Assembly: GCF_003270085.1 (NCBI RefSeq)
Contig: NZ_QFDQ01000020.1
Coordinates: 1 to 64,000 of the forward strand
Source: Streptomyces triticisoli
Lineage (GTDB): Bacteria > Actinomycetota > Actinomycetes > Streptomycetales > Streptomycetaceae
Length of the DNA stretch: 64,000 bases
Direction of reading: 5' to 3'
Part shown: piece by piece, positions 24,503 to 32,493 of the stretch
Layout of the letters: each line of letters opens with the position of its first letter
Numbering within the stretch: position 1 is the first letter of the stretch
The notes under the pieces: model-generated
Databases searched by the model: none
Told to the model about the DNA's origin: nothing
What the model saw: the letters and a program-made list of their open reading frames with translations, nothing else
Made by a program: the position numbers and the translations under genes

Positions 24503-26199
24503 CGGTCCCCCGAGCGGACGGTGCGCAGAGCGATCGTGGTGCTGCCGTCGTCGTCCGGGTCCCGCTCGGGCTCGGAACGGGTACCGGCCGGAGCGGGGCG
24601 GGACGCCGCACTCCCCGTGCCGCGGCGCCGGTTCCCGCGGCGGGGGGCGGCCGTTCCTCCCCGTTCTCCCCGGCGCGACTCGGTGTGCGTCACCGCGCCG
24701 AGCACGGTGCCGCCCGCACCGACGATCAGCTCACGGATGCGGACGAGGTCGGCACGGTGCACGGTGCGCGGGTCGCAGACGATGAGCACCCCGTCGACAC
24801 GGTCGACGAGCGCGAGGGCGTCGGCGTAGGCGAGGACGGGCGGGGCGACGACCACGACGGTGGCGTCGGGGTCGTCGGCCTCGGCGATCAGCCGGGTGGT
24901 CCGCGCGGAGGTCAGCGCGCGGGGGACGTTGCGCACCCGCTCGCCGGGGACGAGGCCGAAGGCCCCGGACTCGCCCGCGTCGACCACGAGCCGGCCGGGA
25001 CCGGGCCACTCGCCGTCGGCGTACTGACCGGTGCGGCTCCAGTGGGGCCGGGAGGCGGCGGACACCTCGAACCGTTCGGTCAGGGACGGGGTGCGCAGGT
25101 CGGCCTCCACGAGCAGCACGTTCTTGCCGGTCTCCGCGAAGGAGGCGGCGAGGTTGACCGCGACGGCCACGCTCGGCTCCATGGATCCGCGCGCGGCGAC
25201 GACGAGCAGGCGCCGTCGGTCGGCGAACCTCTCGTCGTAGGCGAGCCGGAAGGCGATCGAGCGGTACTCCTCGGCCGTCCGGGAGTCGGTGCGGCCGACC
25301 ACCAGGGCACCCGTCGAGCCGCGTGGCAGCGCGCCGAGGACGGGACCGCGCACCGCACGGACCACGTCGCCGGCCGAGCGCGGCGCGGGGTCGAAGACCA
25401 GGCGCACCCAGGCGCCGAGCAGGCCGAGGCCGACGCCGACGAGGCCGCCCAGCCCGAGCGAGAGCGGCAGGCCCGGCCCGTCGGACGAGGTGGGAACGGT
25501 GGCGTTGCGGATCACGTTGCCGGGCGTCATGTCGAGCGCCTTCAAACTGGTGATCTTGGAGCGGAGGTCGGTGATGCGGTTGAGCAGGTTCGCCTGCACC
25601 GCGTAGGCGGAGTCCGCGGCGGAGCCGTCGGGCAGTTTCTTCAGCCGCTCGGAGAGTTCGTCGTTCTGCTTGGCGACGGGATCGAGCTGGTTCTGCAGGC
25701 TCTTGAGCATCGCCCCCCGGACGGACTCCCACTGCTCCTTGCGCAGGTCGATGTAGGCCTGCGTGAGGGCGTTGGCGCGGCGCGCCGCCTCCTTCGGATC
25801 GGAGGCGGTGTACGTGAAGTGCAGCACGAGGGTCTGCGGCGGGTTGGTGACCTGGAGCCCGCGCTGGAGCCGGTCGGCCTCGTCCGCACTCATCCCGAGC
25901 CGCTTCGCGGCGCCTTCGGCGACCTTGCGGCTGAGCGCCGTCTGCCGTTCGGACCCCATGTTGATCGCCTTGTCGCTGGAGAGGGTCGGCGCGAAGGGGT
26001 CGCTGGAGGGGGCGCGCAGCACGATGTCGGTGGTGGCGGCGTAGCTGTCGGCGCCGGTGATGCCGAGCCAGGCACCGGCCAGCAGTCCGACGCCGACGCC
26101 GCCGCCGATCAGCCAGCGGTAGCGGAGCAGTTGGCGGAACTGCTCGCGCAACTGCTCCGGCTCGTCCTCCCCCCGGACGGGAACATGTGAGTCGCTCAC
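24499..26199 (-). CDS. Wzz chain-length determinant fused to a degenerate tyrosine-kinase domain
   Basis: A 566-residue protein. The Wzz domain has one transmembrane helix near the N-terminus (LIGGGVGVGLLAGAWLGIT), a periplasmic coiled-coil region, and a second transmembrane helix (LPLSLGLGGLVGVGLGLLGAWV, about residue 245). The cytoplasmic part has the BY-kinase fold. Walker A' is kept (VLLVEADLRTPSLTERF), but the Walker A loop reads ARGSMEPSVAVAV instead of PGEGKS/T, and Walker B lacks its Asp (ATVVVVAPPVLAYADAL). The C-terminus is charged and has no Tyr cluster. A regulatory role without phosphotransfer is inferred. GTG start overlaps the upstream GT stop (GTGA). Confidence 0.82.
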   Translation of the reverse strand: MSDSHVPVRGEDEPEQLREQFRQLLRYRWLIGGGVGVGLLAGAWLGITGADSYAATTDIVLRAPSSDPFAPTLSSDKAINMGSERQTALSRKVAEGAAKRLGMSADEADRLQRGLQVTNPPQTLVLHFTYTASDPKEAARRANALTQAYIDLRKEQWESVRGAMLKSLQNQLDPVAKQNDELSERLKKLPDGSAADSAYAVQANLLNRITDLRSKITSLKALDMTPGNVIRNATVPTSSDGPGLPLSLGLGGLVGVGLGLLGAWVRLVFDPAPRSAGDVVRAVRGPVLGALPRGSTGALVVGRTDSRTAEEYRSIAFRLAYDERFADRRRLLVVAARGSMEPSVAVAVNLAASFAETGKNVLLVEADLRTPSLTERFEVSAASRPHWSRTGQYADGEWPGPGRLVVDAGESGAFGLVPGERVRNVPRALTSARTTRLIAEADDPDATVVVVAPPVLAYADALALVDRVDGVLIVCDPRTVHRADLVRIRELIVGAGGTVLGAVTHTESRRGERGGTAAPRRGNRRRGTGSAASRPAPAGTRSEPERDPDDDGSTTIALRTVRSGDR

Positions 26200-27431
26200 C
26201 TGCCAAGACCCCCCAAAGCCTCGTCGATCAGCGCGTCGATCCGCGCGAGGCCCGCCTCCCGTGACAGGTGGGCGGCCACATGGCGCGGCCCCGCCGCGCC
26301 CAACTCGTCCGCCATCGCCGGATCTTCGGCGAGTCTACGCACTGCTGACAGGAACTGATCGGGATTCTCCGGTTCCACGAGCATTCCGGCACCGGAGCGC
26401 ACCACCTCGCGGGCCGTTCCTCCTTCGGCGGCCACGGAGGCGACCACCGGGCGGCCGGCCGCGAAATAGGAGGTGAGTTTGGAGGGGACGCTCATGTCGA
26501 GCACGGAGGCGCGCTGGGTCACGGCGAGGACGTCGGCCGCGGCCAGCACGTCGGGGAAGTCGGCGTCGGCCGCCGGGGGCAGGAACTCCAGGTTGGGCAG
26601 TCCCTCGGCGCGGCGGACGAGGTGTTCGCGCTGGTTGCCGTCGCCCATCAGCACGATCCGGGTGGCCGGGTCGCGGCGGGCCGCCTCCACCAGCACCTCC
26701 AGCCCCTGCTTGAGGCCCATGTTGCCGGAGTGCAGGACCACGGTCTGCCCCGGTCGCCAGCCCAGGCGCTCACGGGTGCGGGCACGGGATGCCGAAGGGG
26801 CCTGTATGTGGGACCAGTTGGGAACCAGGCGGATGCGTCCGGGGTCCACGCCCATGGCCCGCACCCGCTCGGCGAACGTCTCGTGAATGACGCCGACGAG
26901 GGTGGCACGCCGCAGCACCCACGACTCCGCGCGCTCGGCCAGTTCGGCGGCGCGGCCTCCGCCCTGGATGCCGGACTGCGCGGCCGCGGCGCCCATGAGG
27001 TCCTGCACGACCGGCACGTACGGGGCGTGGTGCCGGGCGGCGATACGGGCGCCGAGCACTCCCCCTGCGAGGCTGGGCAGTTGGGCGAGCACGGCGTCGA
27101 CGCGGCCGGTGCGGGGCGGTGCGACGAGCCCGTGGGCGAGGATCGAACCCTCGAACAGGGCCCTGCGCAGGGCACTCTGACGCGGTGGGACGGTGTGCCG
27201 GCGGCGGTGCACGGTGACCCCGGTCCGCTGCTCGGTGGCCCGCCACACCCCGCGGTAGGCGGAGTCGAGGCGCCAGGACGGGTAGTGCGGGAGCCCGGCC
27301 AGGACATGGGTGTCGTGCCCGCGGCCCGCCCAGTGCTCGGCGATTCCGGTGGCGTACGGGCCGATACCGGTGTGCTCGGGCGCGTAGTTGGTGGACACCA
27401 GGAGCAGCCGGCGTCTGTGGGCCTGTGTCAC
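26196..27431 (-). CDS. Glycosyltransferase family 4 (WbuB-like)
   Basis: A 411-residue GT-B enzyme opening RRLLLVSTNYAPEHTGIGPYATGIAEHWAGRG, the WcaI/WbuB-type N-terminus that binds acceptor lipids. The C-terminal donor domain has VVLHSGNMGLKQGLEVLVEAA, and ADVLAVTQRASVLDMSVPSKLTSYFAAGRPVVAS takes the place of the usual E-x7-E motif, as it does in WbuB. GTG start at 27431. First gene of the minus-strand unit GT4-Wzz-Wzx, with overlapping stop/start codons throughout. It probably adds the second sugar of the repeat unit. Confidence 0.9.
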   Translation of the reverse strand: MTQAHRRRLLLVSTNYAPEHTGIGPYATGIAEHWAGRGHDTHVLAGLPHYPSWRLDSAYRGVWRATEQRTGVTVHRRRHTVPPRQSALRRALFEGSILAHGLVAPPRTGRVDAVLAQLPSLAGGVLGARIAARHHAPYVPVVQDLMGAAAAQSGIQGGGRAAELAERAESWVLRRATLVGVIHETFAERVRAMGVDPGRIRLVPNWSHIQAPSASRARTRERLGWRPGQTVVLHSGNMGLKQGLEVLVEAARRDPATRIVLMGDGNQREHLVRRAEGLPNLEFLPPAADADFPDVLAAADVLAVTQRASVLDMSVPSKLTSYFAAGRPVVASVAAEGGTAREVVRSGAGMLVEPENPDQFLSAVRRLAEDPAMADELGAAGPRHVAAHLSREAGLARIDALIDEALGGLGR

Positions 27432-27644
27432 GCGACGAAACCTTTCCCCCCGGCCGCCTCGGCGGCTTCCCCTGTGCGTCCGTGCCTCACGGACCCCCGG
27501 TCCCGCGCGCTGCTCGGAAGTGAACCGGGACGCACCCTGATTGTTCACCCTTCCTGCACCGGACATGAACGCTATCGTCAAAGTTCGCGTGTCTTCGCAC
27601 AGGGGACGCGCCCAGGGGGTCGTCATCGAACGAGGGGGATATCC

Positions 27645-28124
27645 GTGCCGTCGAGCAAGCCGTACCGCGTGGGCTACGCACCGGGCGCCTACGATCTTTT
27701 CCACATCGGGCACTTGAACATCCTGCGCCACGCACGCACCCGGTGCGACTACCTGGTGGCAGGCGTGGTCTCGGACGAGATGGCCGAACAGGCCAAGGGA
27801 AGACGGCCGATGATCCCGCTGGTCGAGCGGCTGGAGATCGTCCGCAGCATCCAGTACGTGGACGCCGCGTTCGTCGAGACCGTGCCGGACAAGCTGGAGA
27901 CCTGGAAGCAGGTCCGCTTCGACGTGCTGTTCAAGGGCGACGACTGGCGGGGCACGCCGAAGGGAGAGCGGCTGGAGCGGGACTTCGCCGCCGTGGGCGT
28001 GGACGTCGTCTACTTCCCGTACACCATGCACACGTCGAGCACCCAGCTGCGACGTGCCATCGACGCCCTCGGCGGGGCGCGGTTCACCGACGAACTGCGG
28101 ACAGCTCCCGGAACCACTTGGTGA
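27645..28124 (+). CDS. Cytidylyltransferase, TagD/glycerol-3-phosphate type
   Basis: A 159-residue nucleotidyltransferase with the signature YAPGAYDLFHIGHLNILRHA (HxGH motif HIGH) and the C-terminal HTSSTQLRRAI, which replaces RTxGISTT. It couples a phospho-alcohol to CTP to make a CDP-alcohol. It is convergent with, and overlaps by 41 bp, a CDP-alcohol phosphatidyltransferase, so the two are a probable functional pair. GTG start at 27645 after GAGGGGGAT. The alcohol (glycerol, ribitol or other) cannot be told from sequence. Confidence 0.87.
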   Translation: MPSSKPYRVGYAPGAYDLFHIGHLNILRHARTRCDYLVAGVVSDEMAEQAKGRRPMIPLVERLEIVRSIQYVDAAFVETVPDKLETWKQVRFDVLFKGDDWRGTPKGERLERDFAAVGVDVVYFPYTMHTSSTQLRRAIDALGGARFTDELRTAPGTTW

Positions 28125-28803
28125 GGAAGGCGACGAGGAAGAGCGCGGCGGCGACGGCGAGGGCGGTGTAGGCCCACCGGAAGGCACCGCCGCCGCCGAG
28201 CAGCAGGAAGACCAGGCAGAACACCCCGTGGTCGACCGGGAGCAGGGCCACCGCGCGTGCCGTGGAGGGCGCGGCACGGTCGCCCGGGGCCGCCTTCGGC
28301 TTGAGCTGCTCGGTGAGCAGTCCGCCGAAGAACGTGACGACGGCGGCGAGCTGGAAGCCGAGCGGCACCAGCAGCCAGCCGTCGGCCGCGGTCCCGAAGT
28401 GACCGGGGTGGTGGTAGAAGGAGATCAGCACGGCGGCGTGCAGCGCGGTGATCTTGGCGCAGTCGACCACGTGGTCGAGCCATTCGCCCACCGCGCTGCC
28501 GCCGCCGCGCAGCCGGGCGAGCTGCCCGTCGGCGGAGTCGAAGGCGAAACCGACCGCGAGCCCGAGCCACACCACGAGGCCCGCCGCCCAGGTGGGCGTG
28601 GCGAGCGCCGCCACCACGACCGCCGCGAAGCTGAACACCGCACTGATCATGGTGACGTGATTGGGTGTCAGTCCGAGTCGGTACGCCCCGGCGGCAAGGT
28701 ACCGGCCCGCGGGCCGGTTCACGAACCGCGAATACAGCGATACGCCCTTCGCGCTCTTCTGTGCGGACTTCAGCCGTGTCAGCGCCGACGTCGTACTGCT
28801 CAT
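28084..28803 (-). CDS. CDP-alcohol phosphatidyltransferase
   Basis: A 239-residue membrane protein with about six hydrophobic segments and the complete family motif D-x2-D-G-x2-A-R-x8-G-x3-D-x3-D, seen as DSADGQLARLRG...GEWLDHVVD at about residues 89-115. It displaces CMP from a CDP-alcohol onto an acceptor. Its 3' end overlaps the convergent cytidylyltransferase gene. The start ATG at 28803 lies behind a GGGGGG tract. In this setting it may modify a lipid or the glycopolymer with a phospho-alcohol; a housekeeping phospholipid synthase is the alternative. Confidence 0.85.
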   Translation of the reverse strand: MSSTTSALTRLKSAQKSAKGVSLYSRFVNRPAGRYLAAGAYRLGLTPNHVTMISAVFSFAAVVVAALATPTWAAGLVVWLGLAVGFAFDSADGQLARLRGGGSAVGEWLDHVVDCAKITALHAAVLISFYHHPGHFGTAADGWLLVPLGFQLAAVVTFFGGLLTEQLKPKAAPGDRAAPSTARAVALLPVDHGVFCLVFLLLGGGGAFRWAYTALAVAAALFLVAFLTKWFRELSAVRR

Positions 28804-28879
28804 CGATCCCCCCGGACCTCGTGACCTCACCGGTCGCTCCCCTGATCTACATCATCACAGGTGACGGCGCGATGACGGA

Positions 28880-29248
28880 AGATTGGAAAACCGATCGGAG
28901 ACGACGGGTGCCGTCGCGGCGACGGGTGCGGGGCAGGATCCGGCGGCGCACGGCCCGGACGAGGTGACCGGCCGTGGACCCGTGCTCCGGGGAGGAACCG
29001 CGGCCGAGGATGTCGTTGAGCTCGCCCACGGGGACCCGCGCCGGGTCGCTGCGGGGCTGGAAGCGCGCGGAGAAGGTGACGCGTGTGGTGCCGTTGGCGG
29101 GGGTAGCGGCGTGGCCCCTGGTCCGGAAGACGAGGCGATCTGGATCTGCATCCGGGACCGGCCACCGGTGCCGATGAGGTACCCGGACTGGAGCGTGTTG
29201 CCGAACCATCCGGGCAGGGACCTGAACCGGTCCGGGATCGGTGGGGGC
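28880..29248 (-). pseudogene. Frameshifted hypothetical gene remnant
   Basis: Third-position GC bias marks coding sequence in one frame from about 29248 (MEPPPIPDRFRSLPGWFGNTLQSG... to RSRMQIQ) and in another from about 29142 on (DRLVFRTRGHAATPANGTTRVTFSARFQPRSD...). This is what a single indel near 29140 would cause. No family was recognised in either half. It lies immediately downstream of the IS3 fragment, so it may be a gene damaged by rearrangement. Confidence 0.45.
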
Positions 29249-29263
29249 TCCATGCGTTGATTC

Positions 29264-29366
29264 CAACTGCCGGTCGTGGGCCGGTGTTGAGCGTAGTGGT
29301 TGGTCTCGTGCTCGTGGGGTGGGATGTCGCCGATCGCTGTGTGGAGGTGCTGGTTGTCGAACCGGC
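29264..29366 (-). mobile_element. IS3-family transposase C-terminal fragment
   Basis: The minus strand encodes FDNQHLHTAIGDIPPHEHETNHYAQ, matching the conserved end of IS3-group OrfB (WYNxxRLHxxLGxxPPxExExxYYAQ). The catalytic DDE core is absent, so this is a relic. No terminal repeats could be identified. Confidence 0.7.
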
Positions 29367-29370
29367 CGGC

Positions 29371-29401
29371 CCTCCCCCAGCCTTCGGCCGGGGGTGCCCC
29401 C
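29371..29401. repeat. Streptomyces-type GC-rich hairpin repeat
   Basis: The motif CCTCCCCCAGCCTTCGGC, then CGGGGGTGCCCC, forms an imperfect hairpin around a TTCG loop. This sequence type recurs at many intergenic places in Streptomyces genomes. It abuts the IS3 fragment and is downstream of the xylanase gene, where it may act as a terminator. Confidence 0.5.
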
Positions 29402-29480
29402 ACCGCGGTGGCGAGTTCGCCACGGCTGCGGGACCCGCCACGAGGACGGAGCCCGCAGCCGGTTGTTCGCCGGACAGAGG

Positions 29481-30191
29481 TCAGCCGCTGACCGTGATGT
29501 TCGAGCTTCCGCTGCTCTGGTAACCCTCGGTGGCCATGATCATGTAGTACCTGAACTGGCCCATGTTCATGCCCGCGCGCGCCCAGGCGTCGAAGTGGTT
29601 GCCGGTGGTGATGGTGCCGGAGCCGCTGGTCACCTTCGACTGTCGTACGCTCCAGTACTGGTCGAAGGTGCGGGTGCCCTCGACGGAGGGGGCGTTGTAC
29701 CGCGTCGTCTTGTAGATGTCGTACGTACCGCCGTCGCTGTAGACGGTGCCCCGGTACTCGCCGGTGGGCCGGTAGCTGCCCCAGTTGTCGACGATGTAGT
29801 ACTCCACCAGCGGGTTCGACGTCCAGCCGTAGAGGCAGCCGTAGCCGTTGCCCGACGGGTTGAAGTAGCCGGTGTAGCGGACCGTCCTGCGCCCGCCGGT
29901 GTTCCAGCCCTTGCCGGCGACGAAGTTGCCGCAGTTGGTCCACCGGGTGCTGTAACTGCCGCCGCCGTTGAGCGTCATGGAGACGGAGCCGCCGCCGTCG
30001 GTCCAGAACGAGTAGTACATGCCGTCGTAGCCGGTCTGGTTGGTGGTGATGGTGGTGGCGGCGTGGGCGGTGCCGGGCAGCAGCAGTCCGGACGCGGTGG
30101 CGAGCGCGACGGTGCCGGCGCCGCCGAGGAAACCTCGTCGGCTCAAGCCGTTGAAGGGAGCGGGGTTCTGCTGGTTCTGGTCCTGCTGCAT
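29481..30191 (-). CDS. xlnC: Tat-exported endo-1,4-beta-xylanase, GH11 (XlnC-like)
   Basis: A 236-residue enzyme. The N-terminus carries a twin-arginine signal ([20 protein letters not shown], cleavage after AHA) like the S. lividans XlnC precursor. The GH11 jelly roll spans [19 protein letters not shown] to the end. The nucleophile Glu is in [10 protein letters not shown] and the acid/base Glu in [12 protein letters not shown]. Single catalytic domain, with no binding module. GGGAGGACGC ahead of the ATG is a good ribosome-binding site. It hydrolyses xylan outside the cell. Confidence 0.93.
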   Translation of the reverse strand: MQQDQNQQNPAPFNGLSRRGFLGGAGTVALATASGLLLPGTAHAATTITTNQTGYDGMYYSFWTDGGGSVSMTLNGGGSYSTRWTNCGNFVAGKGWNTGGRRTVRYTGYFNPSGNGYGCLYGWTSNPLVEYYIVDNWGSYRPTGEYRGTVYSDGGTYDIYKTTRYNAPSVEGTRTFDQYWSVRQSKVTSGSGTITTGNHFDAWARAGMNMGQFRYYMIMATEGYQSSGSSNITVSG

Positions 30192-30354
30192 GCGTCCTCC
30201 CGATGAAGGCTGGTGGGGGGCGGGCGGCTTCCGCTGCCCGCGGCCTTGCATGGAACACGGCGGGGGTCGCCCGTCGTCGTGCCGCAACGACCGACCGCCA
30301 TCCCCGGTCACATGACGCGAGGGGAACGACGGTCTCCTGTCGTTCGGTGGCCAC

Positions 30355-30407
30355 AGTTTTCGCAAAACGCCATGGCCCTGTCAATGTTTTCGACAGCCTT
30401 TCGGAAA
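30355..30407 (-). promoter_or_regulatory. xlnC promoter with TTTC/GAAA dyads
   Basis: On the minus strand, -35 TTGACA (30379-30384), an 18-bp spacer and -10 AAAACT (30355-30360) form a plausible promoter 164 bp ahead of xlnC. The dyad TTTTCGCAAAA (30357-30367) overlaps the -10, and TTTCGGAAA (30399-30407) lies upstream of the -35. Such CGAAA/TTTCG elements are known upstream of streptomycete xylanase genes. Confidence 0.5.
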
Positions 30408-30495
30408 TGTTCCTTTGACCAGAAGAGGTCTTGGCGAGTACGCCTTCGCTGGTCAAGCCACCTCTCACGCGAACCGTTGTGAGGGTTGGAATGAG

Positions 30496-30702
30496 ATGAG
30501 GAAGGGACGTAACGCAAGCATGTGCGCGACGTTCGAAACTTTCGAACGGGCGTGGACGCGACTGCGGCAGCCCCACTGGGAACGACTGCGCGCGAACGGC
30601 CTGGCCTGGGGCACCGCGTACGACGCGGCGAAATCCGCGACCGTCGCCTACGCCGAGGTGCGGTGCCGCGCGCGGACCCTCGATCCGTCAGCCTCGCCCT
30701 GA
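30496..30702 (+). CDS. Hypothetical small protein
   Basis: A 68-residue ORF, MRKGRNASMCATFETFERAWTR..., with Streptomyces-like third-position GC from about codon 15 on. It lacks recognised motifs. An alternative ATG is at 30520. A perfect 19-bp palindrome lies inside its first codons (30530-30548), which argues that at least the 5' part is regulatory DNA. May not be a real gene. Confidence 0.3.
   Translation: MRKGRNASMCATFETFERAWTRLRQPHWERLRANGLAWGTAYDAAKSATVAYAEVRCRARTLDPSASP
30530..30548. promoter_or_regulatory. 19-bp palindrome of xylanase-operator type
   Basis: CGTTCGAAACTTTCGAACG is a perfect palindrome around a central C. Its core CGAAACTTTCG equals the CGAAANTTTCG element found at streptomycete xylan-utilisation promoters. 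It lies 339 bp upstream of the xlnC start and about 180 bp upstream of the predicted promoter, so it might act on xlnC or on a lost divergent gene. Confidence 0.55.
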
Positions 30703-30917
30703 CGGACGCCTCGGCTCCCTCGACCGCGGGACAGCGACCGGGATGAGCGAGCACACCACCCGTCGCCGGCTTCGGCGGATGGCCCGGGACAGTGTCATCA
30801 CCTTCCGCTGCGACCTGGCCCACCCCCCTCGCGGGGCTCTCGACGTGTGTTCCACCGCACGGTGGCCCCCCGCACCCGTCTCGCGGCACGGCCAACGCGC
30901 CGGCCCGGAGGGAGTAG

Positions 30918-31145
30918 GTCCGCCTCGCCGTGTCCGTCAGCGGCTCCGACAACCTGCTCGTGATGGTCTGGCTCCGCGGCCTGCACGCCGTCGGCCCCTT
31001 CGAAGCACGGCTCGCGGAACGCTTCCCGCATCTGAAGGTCGGCGACCGCACCACCTTCCTCCACTCCCGCACACGCATGGGCCGGCTCTCCGACACCACC
31101 GGCCGCGCCATCGGATACACCCCCTTCCCCCTGCCGCAGATTTGA
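30918..31145 (+). pseudogene. Lrp/AsnC-family regulator C-terminal fragment
   Basis: A stop codon (30915-30917) is followed by VRLAVSVSGSDNLLVMVWLRGLHAVGPFEARLAERFPHLKV...MGRLSDTTGRAIGYTPFPLPQI. This matches the RAM ligand-binding half and C-terminal tail of the Streptomyces Lrp-type regulators. The helix-turn-helix half is missing, so this is a remnant. Confidence 0.65.
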
Positions 31146-31149
31146 CCTC

Positions 31150-31456
31150 GTTTCACCGCGTCCGGGCGGCATCCCACCAGCCTTCGCCGCACCGCCGCCG
31201 GTCTCCGCGATGGTCACTTCTGCGGTGGCCTGGTTGATGCCGGGGATGATGCCGTCGAGGTCGATCTGCTCGGCCTCGAGGACGGTGACATCCAGGAAGA
31301 CGTCCGGGTCCTCCCGCTCCTGGTCGGGCGGGGCGCACCGTCGTCCTCGGCGTCGTACGGCTCGGCCTCGGCGTACTCGTCGACGTCCTCACCGTCGTAC
31401 CGTTCCTGCTCCTGCTCCTCGGTGGGCGTTTCGTCGCACTCGGCGTTGCCACGCAT
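31150..31456 (-). pseudogene. Frameshifted acidic protein remnant
   Basis: From 31456 the minus strand reads MRGNAECDETPTEEQEQERYDGEDVDEYAEAEPYDAEDDG in one frame. After an indel near 31330 it continues in another frame as DQEREDPDVFLDVTVLEAEQIDLDGIIPGINQATAEVTI. The second part resembles the PDVxLDVPVLxVxxIxL segment of a conserved actinomycete protein of unknown function. About 14 nt between the two segments do not preserve frame. The 3' end is uncertain. Confidence 0.5.
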
Positions 31457-31553
31457 CACCACACCTCTCGGCATGCGGACACTTCCTCCCGCCCGGCCCA
31501 GACAAGTCCCCCGGGTGCGCGGGGAGCGGGACGGCGGTCCCGGCCGACGAGAC

Positions 31554-31591
31554 GGCCCCGCCCTCCCCGGGACAACGGGGTGGACGGGGCC
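31554..31591 (-). terminator. Terminator of the ribose operon
   Basis: Nearly perfect hairpin: arms 31554-31569 and 31576-31591 (GGCCCCGcCCtCCCCG with CGGGGtGGaCGGGGCC) pair with two internal mismatches around a 6-nt loop. It lies 37 bp after the end of gntR, the last gene of the unit. Confidence 0.65.
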
Positions 31592-31627
31592 TGGTGTGCC
31601 CGGCCGGCCTGGCGGCCTCCGCCGTGC

Positions 31628-32386
31628 TCAGCGGCGCAGCAGGAGGGACGTCACGCGGAGGCGGCCGCTGTGGATCCAGACGTCGGAGTACTCGACGGGC
31701 CGGTCGTCGGCGAGGTAGGTGACCTGCTGGAGGTACTGGACCGGGGCGCCCTCAGCGAGGTCGAGGGAGGCGGCGACGTCGGCACCGGCCGCCTCGGCGC
31801 CGAAGGTACGGCGGGCCGTGGCAATCTTCAGCCCGTACGTGCCCTCCAGGACGCCGAAGAGACTGACCGAGGTGAAGTCGACCTCCTCAATACCGGGCGC
31901 GAGGTCGGTACGCACGAAGTTGAACAGCAGGGCGACCGGCCCCTGCTCGGTGCGCCGCACCCGCACCAGACGCAGGACACGGGTGCCCGGGGCCACGTCC
32001 AGCAGGGCCGCGACCGGCTTGGGCGGCGCGATCAGCGCACACTCGCGCACCGTGGTCGTGGTCACCACGCCCTGGTCGGCGAAGTCCTCGGACAGGGTGC
32101 TCAGCTTCTGCGCGATGGCGGGCTCGATCGTCGTCGAGGTCACGAACGTGCCCCGGCCCCGGACCTGGCGCAGCAGGCCCTCCTCGATCAGCGTGGTCAG
32201 CGCCCTGCGCAGCGTGCCGCGGCTGACCCCGAACTCCTGGGCCAGCTCCGGCTCGCTCTTGAGACGGTAGTGCGGCGGCCACTCGCCGCTGGCGATCCGC
32301 AACCGGATGTGCTCCGAGATCTGGACGTGGATCGCCGTGGGGACGTCCCGCTTGATGCCTGGGAGTCCGCCTTTGTCGGCCGTCAC
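31628..32386 (-). CDS. GntR-family (HutC/UTRA type) transcriptional regulator
   Basis: A 252-residue regulator. The winged helix-turn-helix is at about residues 15-85 (IHVQISEHIRLRIASGEWPPHYRLKSEPELAQEFGVSRGTLRRALTTL), with the wing RQVRGRGTFV. The UTRA ligand domain covers about residues 95-250 (RLVRVRRTEQGPVALLFNFV, YSDVWIHSGRLRVTSLLL). It is the last gene of the ribose operon and is the obvious candidate to bind the TATGGACA elements at the rbsK promoter, with a sugar phosphate as effector. Repressor is the usual mode of the family. Confidence 0.9.
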   Translation of the reverse strand: MTADKGGLPGIKRDVPTAIHVQISEHIRLRIASGEWPPHYRLKSEPELAQEFGVSRGTLRRALTTLIEEGLLRQVRGRGTFVTSTTIEPAIAQKLSTLSEDFADQGVVTTTTVRECALIAPPKPVAALLDVAPGTRVLRLVRVRRTEQGPVALLFNFVRTDLAPGIEEVDFTSVSLFGVLEGTYGLKIATARRTFGAEAAGADVAASLDLAEGAPVQYLQQVTYLADDRPVEYSDVWIHSGRLRVTSLLLRR

Positions 32387-32493
32387 AGTGGTCGCATCTC
32401 CTTCTCCGCTCTCACCGGGGGACGTGTGTCGCTCCGGCGTGGAAGCCGTACCCCGGCCGCGGCGGGCGGCCGGGGGACGGCGGTGGTGTCCGG

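Noticed and set aside
19652..24829. Open frame of 1725 codons on the plus strand across the polysaccharide genes
   Set aside because: It runs through four recognised genes, has Arg/Gly/Pro-rich nonsense composition and no domain. Such shadows are expected at this GC content.
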